In this document: piece after piece, positions 13,037-25,936 of the stretch
How positions within the stretch are numbered: the first letter of the stretch is position 1
Layout of the letters: every line of letters starts with the position of its first letter
Source: Ridgeia piscesae
Lineage: Eukaryota > Annelida > Polychaeta > Sabellida > Siboglinidae
NCBI GenBank assembly: GCA_025642075.2
Contig: JAODUO010001620.1
Coordinates: forward strand, 27,501 to 91,500
Reading direction: 5' to 3'
Length of the DNA: 64,000 bases
Translations under genes and position numbers: made by a program
Notes under the pieces: generated by a model
Seen by the model: the letters and a program-made list of their open reading frames with translations, nothing else
Databases searched by the model: none
Told to the model about the DNA's origin: nothing

Positions 13037-15462
13037 GTGACCCAGCACAGCAAAATCAGGAATAAGTCGGGATTGCCGAACCTGGCAAATCAGCTTCAAA
13101 GTGCGCGAATGGGTATTTTTGGATGGAAAGGTCGATTTTCAGATATAGGTGAATTTAGTTAATTTAGTTATCGTAGATTACTATTATGCTGTTGTAACAT
13201 CATAAAACGAGTTATATCATTGCTAAAAAGAGATATTTGGAACAGCTATGTCGATCTCGGTGAGCATGAAGAACGAAAAATGTGCTTCATTCAGATGCAT
13301 CGTGTCCGCCGTACATCCTACCTGCCCCCGCCATATTGGTATCGTTTTAAAGCTAACTATTATGGGATGTATTCCCACGTGCGAAATTTGTCACATGTCA
13401 GTATAAGGCCAATTAAAATGCTTGAAAACGGGGCTAAAACGTAAACAAGAGCACATTGGCGAAATCACGTGATATAATGCGCCCCGCTGATTGGCGGCTG
13501 AACTTTAAACCCACGTGAAGCCATGTTTGTTTTGCTTCGACATCGGGTGCACCGGACATCGTTTTTGCATAAAATCTGCGAATTCTAATTGATTATTAAG
13601 TTGTCAATGCCGTAGTTTTAGTTGTTAGTTACATAGGTTTTAACCTGTGCAGTGATAGGCTCAACAACAGTATGGATGTTGCACAGCAGCGTGACATAGA
13701 CATCGATCGACCTAGGCCTAGCGCTCAGCGATGGCCGCGATGGCAAAATCTGCGCGGAGTGTTTGACAACGAATCTTTGACACAACTATTGGGTGCGTAT
13801 CGGATGGAGAGTTTACTGGATTCGTACGTGTCAGACAACAACAGTGAATCAGGGAGTGTCGTTTTGGCGCTGAGTGCAAAAGTGGCGAGGAAGACTAATA
13901 CCAAGTGACAGCTGACATTGACAGCTTCGATTCATGGATCGCAACGCCAACGCTGCTGAAAATTTACCCGTAGATTTATACCAAGAACTTGAACACGTTC
14001 GTAGATTCATCTGCGGTTGCAGGTGTTTTATGCTAGACCCTGCTGTCAACAATTCATGGATTGGCAAAAATGTTTGACAGCCCGAACGAATGCAAAGGAG
14101 ATGACAGCCAGACTGAGGGTAAGTTATACTAGCTCTATTGACTGTTTTGCTGTGGTGGCAGGCTCAGCCTCACTCATTGTCACATTGAGCTCTCTAACAA
14201 TGACATGCCATGACTCACATAAACCCGTGGCTTTGCTGTGAGTGTGAGAGTATCAATGTCACTGGTAATGTACTAGTACGGTAATATACTAGTACCATAA
14301 TTCATTTAGAATTATGTTTTTAACTTATTTATACCTGCTTGTTATTATCGTAGATCTTCATGAAATTAATGATCACATTTATTAGGTAGAATATTTTTAT
14401 TATTAGGGGAGGGGAGTAATGTTTTGTAACAGGTAAGAAAGAAAACATTTTGATTGACTGATTTAGAGCAGTTAACGAATGTGATGGAAGGTTTATAATA
14501 TTGAGAGCTGACTCTAAATGATCCAAGGTATTCGTCAATTATGCTGTTAGCCTGCTTATTTACCTAGCTGCTGGGCTCACTATGTATATGTCATCTGATT
14601 TAATGATCAACTGTCCATAACTCCAGTTTGAAATAATGGACAGTCATTACATAAACTTTTGCGGGATTAAATGTTTTGTATATGGGAAGTTAAGACCATT
14701 ATGTTTGTTTTGTATCAGGTTTACGTCTGAAGAACCCAGTGTCGTGTTCGCCAGGAAGCAGCCATCCGATGACAAACAGCGGTTCGATTTGCAGCACAGT
14801 CGAGGACTCTACTCACCTGCTGCTCTACTTACAGAACCACCACCCCCATGCCTCAACATCCACCAATAGTGTTTGTTTTACAAGATCAATGAAGTCTGCG
14901 GACATCAACTGTCCAGAGCAAAGCCGACACATCCGAAGCCGACACATTCGAAGCCGCACCAGTCCACTGCTGCAACAGTCTTCCCATCACGTGAAGTGGC
15001 TACTGCCATTGGCACATAAAAAAAATGACAAAAGAAGCAGTGACTGTGTCGTGCTGTGTCAGAAACAGACAGAACACATGGCTAGATTCTGTAAACATTT
15101 GGTGCAGAATGTTCAAAGGGGGATATCTCTGGAACTATAAGAGCTGCAAAGGTGAAATTTCACCACACTGTGCACATTGATGTGGTCTACAACTGTGCCA
15201 AATTTCACATTCCTGTGAACTGTCTTCATGTTGCAAATGTATTACAATACTTCATTAAACTTTAAAGCTGTTTTTCTCAGAATCGGTTTTCAGAAAATGA
15301 CTTGGTACACCTTCTCTTTTTAAAACAATAACTTGGCGACCAATACAGCTAGACATTTGTGTTTGGTACCATTGGAAAGCCCATACATTTACCTTTCATA
15401 TGGTACCTTTAACTCAAAAAGTGATTTTCCTACTTATTCCTGATTTTGCTGTGCTGGGTCAC
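13037..15462 (+). mobile_element. DNA transposon with 31-bp perfect terminal inverted repeats
   Basis: The left end begins GTGACCCAGCACAGCAAAAT and matches the right end perfectly in inverted orientation for 31 bases (13037-13067 with 15432-15462). Both flanks carry ATAT directly at the junction, a possible 4-bp target duplication in AT-rich DNA. The 2.4-kb interior is more GC-balanced than the neighbourhood and holds degraded coding sequence: an open frame at 13672-13908, further Cys-containing coding scraps to about 14115, a GGGTAAGT donor near 14117 and a TTGTTTTGTATCAG acceptor ending near 14718. The superfamily is not assigned. Confidence 0.7.
13672..13908 (+). pseudogene. Degraded transposon-borne reading frame
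   Basis: The 78-codon frame starts MDVAQQRDIDIDRPRP and is acidic and Ser-rich toward its end. Downstream, a second frame (about 13945-14070) reads a peptide with ...HVRRFICGCRCF..., a cluster of cysteines suggestive of a zinc-binding segment, then stops. The change of frame suggests a decayed multi-exon protein of the enclosing element. I do not recognise the family. Position inside perfect TIRs, rather than similarity, is the reason for calling it transposon-borne. Confidence 0.4.
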
Positions 15463-15999
15463 ATATTGTTTTATATTTATTTTATGTTATATTTTTTTAT
15501 TAATATACCTATATGTCATATTCATATCAGTGTTATAATTTTGATGGGGGTGATAAAACGAGTGTGATTGTAATAAGTAGCATAAGTACTAATGAGTCTC
15601 AGTGCTAGTAATAACTAGACCTACAATTAACGTACACTTGTGAAGAGATAATGTCCATCAACATTCAGATGTCCTCACCAAAGGCCGGCATCCAATAACA
15701 AGTATATAATGTCATATGAAAACATGTACTGTTAGGCGAGTTATTACATCAAAAGACAGCTAGCCTCAGATATATAGTCCATGATCTTAGTGAAGTACAT
15801 TCTATTAAATAACCCTCAATAACCCGAACTACTCACCCACTAACAAATATGCAGCTAGCAGTGCAATCTGAGATCAATCCACATATATGCCCTTTCACAG
15901 TAGATCAAAGAACACCAAAATATGACTGGAGCCTCAGAATTCCTCACCTGCCAGGTGACCGTTTCGGTATTCAGTAACGGGAATTAGTGCCTTATGAAC
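15463..15999. other. Noncoding spacer with a piece of a duplicated segment
   Basis: About 15721-15754 resembles 18127-18160 (ACATGTAC..TTAGGCGAGT), and 15983-15999 resembles 18118-18133 (GTGCCTTATGAAC). This suggests the hAT-like element at 16000 inserted into a copy of the foldback sequence found at 17908-18355. Confidence 0.4.
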
Positions 16000-17904
16000 C
16001 AGAGATGGAGTAATCGTACTCGTGTACTTGTACTCGTACTCGAACTTTTTGAGTACTTGTACTCGAGTACGAAGGAAAGTAATCGTACTCGTACTCGAGT
16101 ACATTACCAAAGTAATCGTACTCACGATTACTTCTCACGATTACATTTTTTTCATATGAACAGCTGCAAGCAAATATATTAGACAGATAAAAATGGCAAT
16201 ATGAGAAGTAATCTAATAAATGTAATCATAATCAAGGTATTCATTTTCTATTACTGTTGAGCATTTCAGTTAAATAAATATTCAGTCAGATTTCCCTAAT
16301 TAATACCTTCTCTTCCCAGAGAAGCAACATCTCCTCACCCTCCTGCATAGTACAAAGTTCAAATTATATTGTGACAGTCCCTAGGAAGCACTGCAGGAGG
16401 TAAGCATCCTGTAACATCTTGCTTTGTAATTTTAGAAGCCAGGCCACAGCCCCACCTGTACTGTTTGCTCTGTCAGTATGGTGTGAATGACTGGTCATAT
16501 TTCCAACATCCAGAATCCTGATTGGGTCTGGGCGGTTAGCTGCTAAATCCCTGTCTATTATGTTTAATTAAGTGCAAACTGTAAACCATTCTGGGTTTGT
16601 CCCATCCAGACATGGGGTCAAATACATTGAAATGTATTTAAATACAAATATTCTTGAGGGATTACAAATACTTTAAAAATATAAATGTATTTAAATAGGA
16701 ATACATTGAAAAGTATTTCAAATACTTGTTCATATATTTTGTTTTCAAATACTTTTCATTTTGTATTACTATGTAGTTAAAAGAAAAGCAACATATATTG
16801 AGGCATCTAGTTTATAGGAATAATTAGTGTTTTGCTCATATGACAGGCAGACCAGTGCTAGGGAGTACTGTTATTGCTAACTGCATCACAGTGACAAGTG
16901 ACTGAAAGAGGTAAAGGCCAAAATATATTGTTTGTATGTTAAGCCAGGAGGTCCATAATAAAATGCCTATGTTGCCCTCAGAAGAGACACTGTTAATCAT
17001 TGCTAGGATGTTGTGAGGAAGGCTCAACTTCAAAGTCAGCCAGGAAACCAGAATAACCTGGTGCCAAATTGAAGCCTGACTAAACAACAAAAGGGGATAT
17101 TGACCTATGGTCACTGTTAGGTCCATCCTATGGCTCTGAGCAAACACAAGTTGTGGTCACTGCAGGGCCAGGGGAAGCCTGCTGTTAAGTGTCTTCATCA
17201 GTAATTAGCACTGTTGGGTGAAGTTGCAGTGCATTAAGGTAATCAGTTTGGCAGGTATTACATGTGACAGTGAAAAAGAAATGTTGATACTGACAATGTA
17301 TTTCAAAAAAATATTTGAACAAGTCAAATACTTTAGGAAAGTATTTAAATACAAATACTTTTAATTCCTAAACATCAAACACAAATACTTTAAAACGTAT
17401 TTAATTACTTTCAAATACAAATGTATTTGACCCCATGTCTGGACCCATCTGATATACTACTCTTGAATATGCCCCCCTGGTTTTGAAGTGTTGTTATTGT
17501 AATGTATTTGATCATGTGTATTTGAAATTTAAAAATGCCTCCTATTTGTATTTGATTCAGACACCATAAATTAAATTATTAATCCAGCATTAAATGATTC
17601 ATCCAATACCCGAGAAAGGCGTCTAATTATTAATAATAATAACACCTGGATAGTGGATAGCAGTAATCAGTTAGAACATTAGTGACACAACAACAGAACA
17701 AGAATGACACCTAGGGATTCCATGAAAGTCGCCTTTATGTTAGAAACAGGATATTCATTAAAGTAATCATGAAAGTAATCATGCTTACATTCTAAAGTAA
17801 TCGTACTCGAGTATATTGTAAAGTAATCGTACTCGTACTCGTGCATGTTCAAAGTAATCGTACTCGTACTCGAGTACATTTGTATTGTACTCACTCCATC
17901 TCTG
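16000..17904. mobile_element. hAT-like element with CAGAGATGGAGT ends
   Basis: The left end CAGAGATGGAGTAATCGTAC and the inverted right end ...TACTCACTCCATCTCTG match. Both subterminal regions carry several copies of a GTACTCGTACTCGAGTAC-type motif, as transposase-binding subterminal repeats often do in hAT elements. No transposase is encoded, so it is nonautonomous. An 8-bp target duplication is not visible (ttatgaac versus ctaacaac). A second element is inserted inside it (16607-17441). Confidence 0.6.
16607..17441. mobile_element. Nested hAT-like MITE with near-perfect 8-bp TSD
   Basis: The ends CAGACATGGGGTCAAATACA... and ...TGTATTTGACCCCATGTCTG are inverted copies. The flanks are gtcccatc on the left and gacccatc on the right, a 7 of 8 match of the length hAT transposases create. 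Subterminal regions are rich in AAATAC/GTATTT words. The 103-codon minus frame inside (16836-17147) has no recognisable domain and is probably chance. A similar end is seen near 12345-12360 (GTATTTGGACCCAACCCTG). Confidence 0.72.
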
Positions 17905-17907
17905 CTA

Positions 17908-18355
17908 ACAACTCTAAATTCAGTAAATGTAATACCGAATGGTATTAGTATTACTTGTATTTATAAAATCCTACAAATAAATTAAAGTGTTAGGCCTAAT
18001 AATTAACTCAATACTTGCTCAGTCAAAAACAGAAATCCACATGTAAACATGGTGATGCAGCTCACGTTTAAATCGTTTAGGCTGCTAAAGGTACATGTGT
18101 TCATATTATAACAATTGTGCCTTATGAACACATGTACCTTTAGGCGAGTCATTACATCAAACGATTTAAATAAACCGATACTATGCAGCTGCCGTCTATC
18201 ACCTATGACTACATGTGGGATTTCTGTTTTTGACTGAGCGAGTATTCGTAGAGTTAATTATTAAGGCCTAACACTTTAATTTATTTGTAGGATTTTATAA
18301 ATACAAGTAATACTAATACCATTCGGTATTACATTTACTGATTTAGAGTTGTTAG
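17908..18355. repeat. Long foldback: about 200-bp inverted arms
   Basis: The left arm (about 17908-18105, including AATACCGAATGGTATTAG and AGTGTTAGGCC) pairs with the right arm (about 18140-18350, GGCCTAACACTTTAAT ... CTAATACCATTCGGTATT) around a short centre at 18110-18135. Transcribed RNA could form a long hairpin. The central part also carries its own ACATGTACCTTTAG / CTAAAGGTACATGT inverted pair. Confidence 0.75.
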
Positions 18356-18427
18356 TACAACACAATAATAAAAGTCTCCAATATTTACGATCGGACTCGC
18401 AAACAACAACAAAGCTCGTAAACATGG

Positions 18428-18517
18428 AGCGTACCGGTCAGTGGCATCTTTGTGAATGTGGTCTGCCGTTTCCGCGCGGTCTGCCAATTGTGGCCCGCCT
18501 TTTAGTATGCCCCAACA
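18428..18517 (-). repeat. Right arm of the 90-bp inverted repeat pair
   Basis: Ends ...CCGCCTTTTAGTATGCCCC. This is the inverted match of 12383-12472. Confidence 0.7.
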
Positions 18518-18656
18518 CTGAATAGTGTCACAAGTCCACTCCAAGGCATGGGCCTAGTAGTAAGGCTTAAGCTGTGTCCATTAGGGAGCTATATAGCACA
18601 CGCAATATTAAAACAATGTGAAAATGGTTGAAGGCGAGTAATAACAGAGTACTAAC

Positions 18657-18948
18657 CTGTCCAAAAGACATTTGGCGAATTCTATGTCACTTGTCTTATC
18701 ATAATGCCGATCGTACATTTCGTTTGATTCCACGAGTCTATAACTTTTCCCAAATACACGTTTGCGCACGGCCGCTGTTTCCGTCTTTCTACGGCTCTTT
18801 GTGCCCTTCCCCGTTTCCTTGCCGATTCGGTCGCATACATAGGCGGGTGTCCCATCGTTGAACAAAAAACGGCAAAACAACGGAAAAATTGCGACTCTAC
18901 TAAACAGCTAGCATTCGCGTCTATGGAGGCACAGCATGGACGGTTCAA
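18657..18948 (-). pseudogene. Exon-like frameshifted coding remnant with splice donor
   Basis: On the minus strand one frame (from 18948) reads basic sequence ...ARKRGRAQRAVERRK... then LGKVIDSWNQTK; a different frame (to about 18659) continues DIEFAKCLLDR. The two parts together look like one basic N-terminal segment interrupted by a frameshift near 18690. The coding part ends at GGACAG|GTTAGT on the minus strand, a plausible donor. The family is not recognised. It could be a domesticated gene fragment or a DNA-transposon first exon. Confidence 0.4.
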
Positions 18949-19358
18949 AGGTCGATCTCACTGTTCCTTTTCGATCACGCGAGATTTTCAAGCTACAGTC
19001 TTTTCCGGATAACACGATAACACAGATGTGTGGTTCGAGTTTACGCTACTTTTTTATGAGTTTTCTGTTTATTTCATAAAAACGAAGGCACACATATACA
19101 TAAGCGAATTAGCATGTCACAGGGGATACTTCGTAGGTTTGCTTTTTCGTGAAATTAGTCTGAAACGCGAGGAGCAAAACTAATCGAACTGATAATGGAT
19201 TTATAAAAAGATTGGTACCTCAACTTTTTAAAACGAAGTCAGGGAAAGTTATAGCCAAAATGTCCACCAAGTTAATCGACATACTTATGCACCTCTAGCG
19301 ACGATTCTCTTCCCGGTTACTAATATAACGACCAGCTTGTCGTATATGACAGACCATT

Positions 19359-20148
19359 TCACGCTCTTGTCTCATTTTGGGCAACAGTTCTTTTCGTCTC
19401 TGCGTAACTATTTGTGTGAAGTCTTCGTTTATGAATATACCGCGTTTTTATTCTCGCAGCCTGTAGAACAAATTCTATGTTTCTGTAACTCTCGAGCTTT
19501 ACGACATCCGTCCTGGGCCTGCCGGGTGCGTGTCTGGTGGCGCCCGTTCTATGGGCGCGCTCGATTCTTATTTCTTTCGCCAGCTGTTCGGGCAATTTCA
19601 GGGGCTGCGACAAATGTATTGCGAACATGCAGCTGCCTCGGCGAACATGCAGCTGCCACGACTTCTCAGCAGCAACCTCGGCAATCCCGTCTACACGAAG
19701 GTTGTTCCGTCTGGCTTGATTTTCGATGTAGTCTATACCTTTTTCAATTTCATTGTGTTCGATTAATTATGATTAATTTTGTTCGATCGTTTTCTTTGTG
19801 GTGTTTGTAATGACGGCATGTTCTTTCACAGTTTTCTTGACCGTGTCAATTTCGTTCTGTGAATAAAGCAACCTGGCGGCGTTTGTTGATTGCCCCAACA
19901 AACGATTGAAGGCAGGCTTGGAAGGATTTGTGTTGTATGTCTATTTGTTTTTGAAACGTTTCGGCATGTTCGGCAAGAGCAGAATTGATAATGGTGTCAA
20001 TGTCAGAGTGAGTTTCCGTGTCACATGCTGCATTCTGTGAAGCCGATCGGGTCGTTTCCCACATTATCTTATCTACGTACGTTGGCATCCACCTCGGGAG
20101 CCACGCTTGGTTGGTCGCCTTACATGCAGCAATGAACGTGAGTGACAC
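19359..20148 (-). pseudogene. L1-like LINE ORF1 protein relic
   Basis: A minus-strand start at 20148 leads into a helical, Gln/Ala-rich segment (...DIDTIINSALAEHAETFQKQ...). Further along, another frame gives YIENQARRNNLRVDGIAE and then EIRIERAHRTG and RPRTDVVKLESYRNIEFVL. This order (coiled coil, RRNNLRI/V-x-G motif, then I-x-RAHR-x-G and RPR-x-hhhh) is the conserved core of L1-type ORF1 / Transposase_22 proteins, RNA-binding chaperones of the LINE particle. Frames change near 19846-19750, and a short direct duplication (GCGAACATGCAGCTGCC twice) lies at about 19620-19660, so the copy is dead. No matching ORF2 is present alongside. Confidence 0.72.
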
Positions 20149-20268
20149 GCGATTAGCCTGTAACGGTCACACTATCGTTGTCCTTTGTCGGTGGAAACAA
20201 AGAGCCTTCTCAACGAAGCGATGACCTGAAGTGTACACATAATTATTCTACACTATATACTAACAGTA

Positions 20269-20521
20269 TCCCAGATAGCATGGAAACGTTAATCCAACGT
20301 TCATTTAACGTTAGCAGAAACGTTGGTTTAACGTTTACATGTGAACGTTTTTTTTGCGTTATTTTGCTCGTTTATTTAACGTAGATCTACGTTTACTTTC
20401 TAACCAAACAAAAACAACCGAAAACTAACGTTTCAGGAACGTTAGAAATTTAACGGTAACCAAAATCAAACGGTTCTAACCAAATGCAAACGTTAATGTA
20501 ACGTTTGCATGCTATCTGGGA
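20269..20521. mobile_element. 253-bp MITE packed with AACGTT motifs
   Basis: The ends TCCCAGATAGCATG and GCATGCTATCTGGGA are inverted. The interior repeats ACGTT or its complement at roughly 10-20 base intervals (around a dozen times), so much of the element is self-complementary. It has no coding capacity. The flanking duplication is not obvious. Confidence 0.75.
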
Positions 20522-20759
20522 TGGCACACTACCGCTCGGCCAGCGCTTCCAATCCAAGATAGTGTCAATAATATATGTTTGTACACGGAGATAAACGTTT
20601 TCAATACGTTGTGTGTACGAATATAAATTCCGCCGTCCAACAATTAATACAAGCGTATGCATTTGACTTCTTCAGTCCTCCGTTCAATTTTGTTAAGGAG
20701 CTTTGTAAATATGCAAAAAAACAATAATCCAAAACATTATACGTCTCTCATCGGAAGCG

Positions 20760-20966
20760 AATGATCCCGGACGACAACGATCTCGACGAACGATCTCCTG
20801 CAGTCATCCACACGGACACTGTCCCCGAAGCTTGATCAGTGCCAGCATCGCAGCCCACAGGGTGGTGCTGTTTCACGGACACGGTCCGTCAATCGATCGG
20901 GTTCCTCCTGATGTCATGGCTCCTAGCTGGGGTTTTAATTCGTCGTCTTCCATTTCGTTGTCTTCA
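20760..20966 (-). pseudogene. Truncated Gypsy internal region
   Basis: Directly inside the primer binding site at 20967-20984, the minus strand has an ATG followed by a short acidic frame (MEDDELKP...) that soon stops. It is a remnant of the 5' internal region. The rest of the element is missing toward lower coordinates. Confidence 0.4.
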
Positions 20967-20984
20967 ATCCCACTTCTGACACCA
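20967..20984 (-). other. LTR-retroelement primer binding site
   Basis: On the minus strand TGGTGTCAGAAGTGGGAT follows the LTR end after three bases. TGG starts complement the CCA 3' end of a tRNA primer. This word is common after 5' LTRs of Ty3/Gypsy families. Confidence 0.7.
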
Positions 20985-20987
20985 TTT

Positions 20988-21491
20988 TGTAGACGGGGGA
21001 TTTATCATTGAAGAAGAACACGTGTAAATGTTTGTACCATTTATTGTGGTGTGTTCAAATAATACGAGACAATAACGAAAATAAACTGAAAACAAAACAA
21101 AAACCAACTAGGAAATGCAGAAGCTACTGCAGCTGAGCACCGGCTCAGTACATGTACAGCTATGCTACATGTCTTTGCTGTCTTTCATGTTTCGTTGTTT
21201 CATTAAGGGGGTGAAGAGAGTGCCCAAAACACGGTAAAACACACAGTCTGTTATTTACATCCTCAGTGCTTGCTCCCCAGTGGAAACTGGATATGACCCA
21301 TTTGTAATGGCTGTCACATGACACGGGGTACCACAGGTAAACAAGGGGGAGTGGCTATTAGGCTCTCCCAGCCTATAGACACTAATGGGGTTTAATAGGA
21401 ATAGTAAAGTAAAACGGACAAAATATTAGAAAAGATTAGTTAAGTTTTAATGGGATAATTAATAATTTAGTCAGTAACCCTGCCTGTTACA
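20988..21491 (-). mobile_element. 5' LTR of a truncated Ty3/Gypsy-type element
   Basis: Read on the minus strand, the 504-bp unit starts TGTAACAGGCAGGG, ends ...CCCGTCTACA (TG...CA termini), carries an AATAAA signal about 65 bases before its end, and is followed by a primer binding site. No second LTR lies in the window, so the element is truncated. Confidence 0.7.
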
Positions 21492-22389
21492 TTGATAACA
21501 CCGTAAAAACTGCGAACAGAAGTTACAAACTATTATCTAACTACTAACAATAATACATGTGACGTGTAACATACTATTCTAAAGTACATGAATACGTTGG
21601 CTCAGTAACACACCAGTTACTAACATAGCAGTTGTACTAACACAATGACCAAGTGTATACATACATATACATGTGATAATACATATCCATTGCTAATTTC
21701 TTGTAAAATACTAGTCTAGTCTACAATAACATTGTAGTCCCTATATTCGAATTCAACGCATACAGTAACTTAATTGTTATTAAAGGATAGATTGCATCCT
21801 GTCTAAACACACTAAAATGCAATATCATATGCTGATACAATCGTACAAAGATCTACATGTGTTGTACACTCCAGCATATATCCAGCTAGTCTTACTGTTG
21901 ACAGTAATATAAATTCTAAATAATGGAAAACAATGCAATAATACTAATAATAATACATTGAAAATGACCTTGAATTATTCCTTATCTTAATTACATACCT
22001 CGTTCCGCCTATGCGGCTTGGTATTCTTCTTTTATCTCTCTTTCTATGTGTATGTTGAACCTGCCATCTGATAGTGTTGTAGGCAGGGGCATCAATCCGA
22101 TTTTAGCAAGGGGAGAGGGATTGATTACTTGTCTGATGGAATGTGTTCCTACTCTACTTAAGTCACACATTTCAATACGAATGGCTTAACGTGCTAATAC
22201 ATGCACATTAGGTTAATATTCATCTAAAAGATAAACAAAGTGTAACAATACTCAATACAATACACATAAACCTTCAATATTAAATGCATTAAACCAAACT
22301 ATGTTCTCTAGTGTAAACACCTCAACAGGGTGTAAATTAACCAGTTACCAAATCTTGTTTACCAGAGAAGGCAACTCCAGCCTCCCTGG
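21492..22389. other. Noncoding, nothing recognised
   Basis: AT-rich sequence without clear frames or element ends. Confidence 0.4.
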
Positions 22390-22535
22390 TAAATTAATCA
22401 CCCACCCCATCAATCAACCCCTGGTTCACCCCATAAGGGAAGCCAAACCCTGTTTACTGCAGAGGGAGTGTTGCCATTATGTAAATAGATTGACAGTGCA
22501 TGCACTAGCCACTATACCACTAGACTGACTGCCGT
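22390..22535 (-). repeat. Possible tRNA-derived SINE remnant
   Basis: The minus strand reads CAGTCTAGTGGTATAGTGGC, an A-box-like pol III promoter word, with a degenerate B-box-like GGGTTTGGCTTCC further on. No full cloverleaf was found. Tentative. Confidence 0.3.
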
Positions 22536-22965
22536 CATCTACAGGATCAATGCCACACTCTTCATAAAAATGGAAACGCCAATGAATTGTGATATGTACC
22601 TGTCTTTAAGTGACGGTGTTGCTAAAATAACTACAGGAGTATAAACAGAAAAGGTCTAAATTCTTTCTATCAAAAACAATGGTTAGGACATTACACGTCA
22701 ATAAATTGCAACTTTTTTTATTATAACCACACGTTTACTAGCATAGCTGAAATGTACACAATGATAAACGGCAGGATTTGTCAAAATCGCATGCTCACTG
22801 TGGAGTACTAAACTCAGTTTTTGTTTTAAATTTTTATCCCAAATGTACCCTTCACGCACCCACCCACATCCACAGTTGGTTAAAATAAAATACCACAAAT
22901 CAAATACAACATTACATTCCACATATGCAAACAGTATTTAAAAAAAAGTATTGTTAAATGGTGGT

Positions 22966-23255
22966 CACATGGCATATTATATGCCATCTTCCTGTGACCC
23001 CAAAACATAAACTTCGAAAAATGTAATATATATATATGTATATTACATTTTTCAAAGTTTATGTTAATATATATATATATAATTATATTACATATTTTCG
23101 AAGTTTATGTTTTGGGGTCACAGGAAGATGGTGGTCACATGGCATATTATATGCCATCTTCCATAAACTTCGAAAAATGTAATATATATATATTACATTT
23201 TTCAAAGTTTATTTTTTGGGGTCACAGGAAGATGGCATATAATGTGCCATGTGAC
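22966..23255. mobile_element. Complex palindromic MITE (nested inverted repeats)
   Basis: The block GTCACATGGCATATTATATG CCATCTTCCTGTGACCCC, then CATAAACTTCGAAAAATGTA, recurs three times in alternating orientation, with ATGTAATATATATATATTAC-type centres. The outer ends are GGTCACATGGCATATTAT and ATAATGTGCCATGTGAC. It looks like a foldback MITE with an internal tandem or nested copy. It directly abuts the TG tract at 23267. Confidence 0.7.
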
Positions 23256-23262
23256 TATATAT

Positions 23263-24762
<1,500 letters not shown>

Positions 24763-25089
24763 AGTTTAGGCCCGCACCTCGAAAAAACCATCAAAATGAT
24801 CACCTACGATGACCAAACTTCGCATGCAGTATCTACTACACCTGTACTACGCGTATACACTTGCCATGATAAAAACTTACTCGTGATAAAAAAAAAATTA
24901 ATGCCTGAAATCGATCAAAATGTGTCAGTAAATAACGCGCTTTCTTCGACGAGTCACTACTGACACAGTGAACTCCGCCAGGTGGCGCCACCATCTTGCT
25001 GCCGTAAAACCGTGGGGTCAGACCACAATTTTTTGGAAGATAACAGCACATGGTTATGAAATTGTAATTATTTAATACTACCAGGAAAT
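24763..25089 (+). repeat. Left arm (about 327 bp) of a large inverted repeat
   Basis: Starts AGTTTAGGCCCGCACCTCGA and is matched inverted at 31359-31660 with high identity and a few indels. On its minus strand it contains a short frame MCCYLPKNCGLTP... that also appears on the + strand of the other arm. It holds CCGCCAGGTGGCGCC and ACCATCTTGC words (CTCF-like and YY1-like). Confidence 0.85.
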
Positions 25090-25201
25090 AATAAATTACA
25101 TGAAATACGCATTTTAGATTTTACTCAATAACAGCTGTTAATTGCTCATCTGCATAATGTGTCAATATTTTACAAGGAAATATTCATTATTAAAATTAAT
25201 A

Positions 25202-25203
<2 letters not shown>

Positions 25204-25265
<62 letters not shown>
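25204..25265. repeat. (TA)n microsatellite and flanking AT-rich tract
   Basis: TA run followed, to about 25605, by TATATG/TAATAT low-complexity sequence. Confidence 0.9.
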
Positions 25266-25268
<3 letters not shown>

Positions 25269-25619
25269 GTATATGTGTTTTATGTAATAAGTATATATGT
25301 ATGAATAGATGAATATGTAATAACAATGTGCTGATACAGATCATAAATGTATTATGCTTTATATAAAATATTATATATAAATTATATGTATATATATATA
25401 TATATGTAATTAAATACTATTATATAAGATATTATAGATATATGTATAATGTAAATATATATAATAAATATATATGTGTGTGTATGTAATAAATATATAT
25501 ATACAATTACAATACACACAATAAATATACATATTAATAATATATAGGTATATATATTACATATATGTAATATATATGTATAATATATAATATATATGTA
25601 TATATAACCAAACCAGTGA

Positions 25620-25936
25620 TAAGTAGGAAAATTTGGATTTGCGTTTTTTACATTTTTGGAAAGGGGATTCGCAAACTCCTTCTGTGTGGCATATATTGAT
25701 ATAAGGCATATAGGACAGTGATATTTGGCACATCGACATCGGATTCTAATTCCTCCATGACAGCTCCATGTACCGGGAAAGGTATACCCCGGGAAAGGGG
25801 CGCCATCGCCACCTGTCGAATCGCTGCCAGTGTCACTTTCAGCGTCTTTCGCCAGATCGTATTCACCCCACAACCGCGCTAACGCACGTTCTTTGTCGAT
25901 TGGGGCATTTAACATGCGTATTAATTCATCCGACAT
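25620..25936 (-). CDS. Hypothetical acidic N-terminal exon
   Basis: The minus strand from 25936 reads MSDELIRMLNAPIDKERALARLWGEYDLA..., then an acidic Ser/Asp run, for about 50 residues with good coding character. After about residue 50 the frame becomes Cys- and aromatic-rich in an unlikely way while an alternative frame reads VMEELESDVDVPN, so a frameshift near 25770-25800 is likely. I do not recognise the family. Short helical-acidic leaders of this kind are common in large invertebrate DNA-transposon proteins. Confidence 0.4.

Larger units (their letters stand above)
12383..18517. mobile_element. Possible 6.1-kb TIR-bounded segment with nested insertions
   Basis: The inverted arms at 12383-12472 and 18428-18517 face each other and enclose three further TIR-bounded units (13037-15462, 16000-17904, 16607-17441) and a foldback. 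No clear target duplication is visible, and no transposase specific to the outer unit was found. The arms could also be two independent copies of a short element. The arms are seen; the single-unit reading is inference. Confidence 0.35.

Noticed and set aside
16836..17147. 103-codon minus frame as a gene
   Set aside because: It lies inside a MITE, has no recognisable domain and no splice or coding signals.
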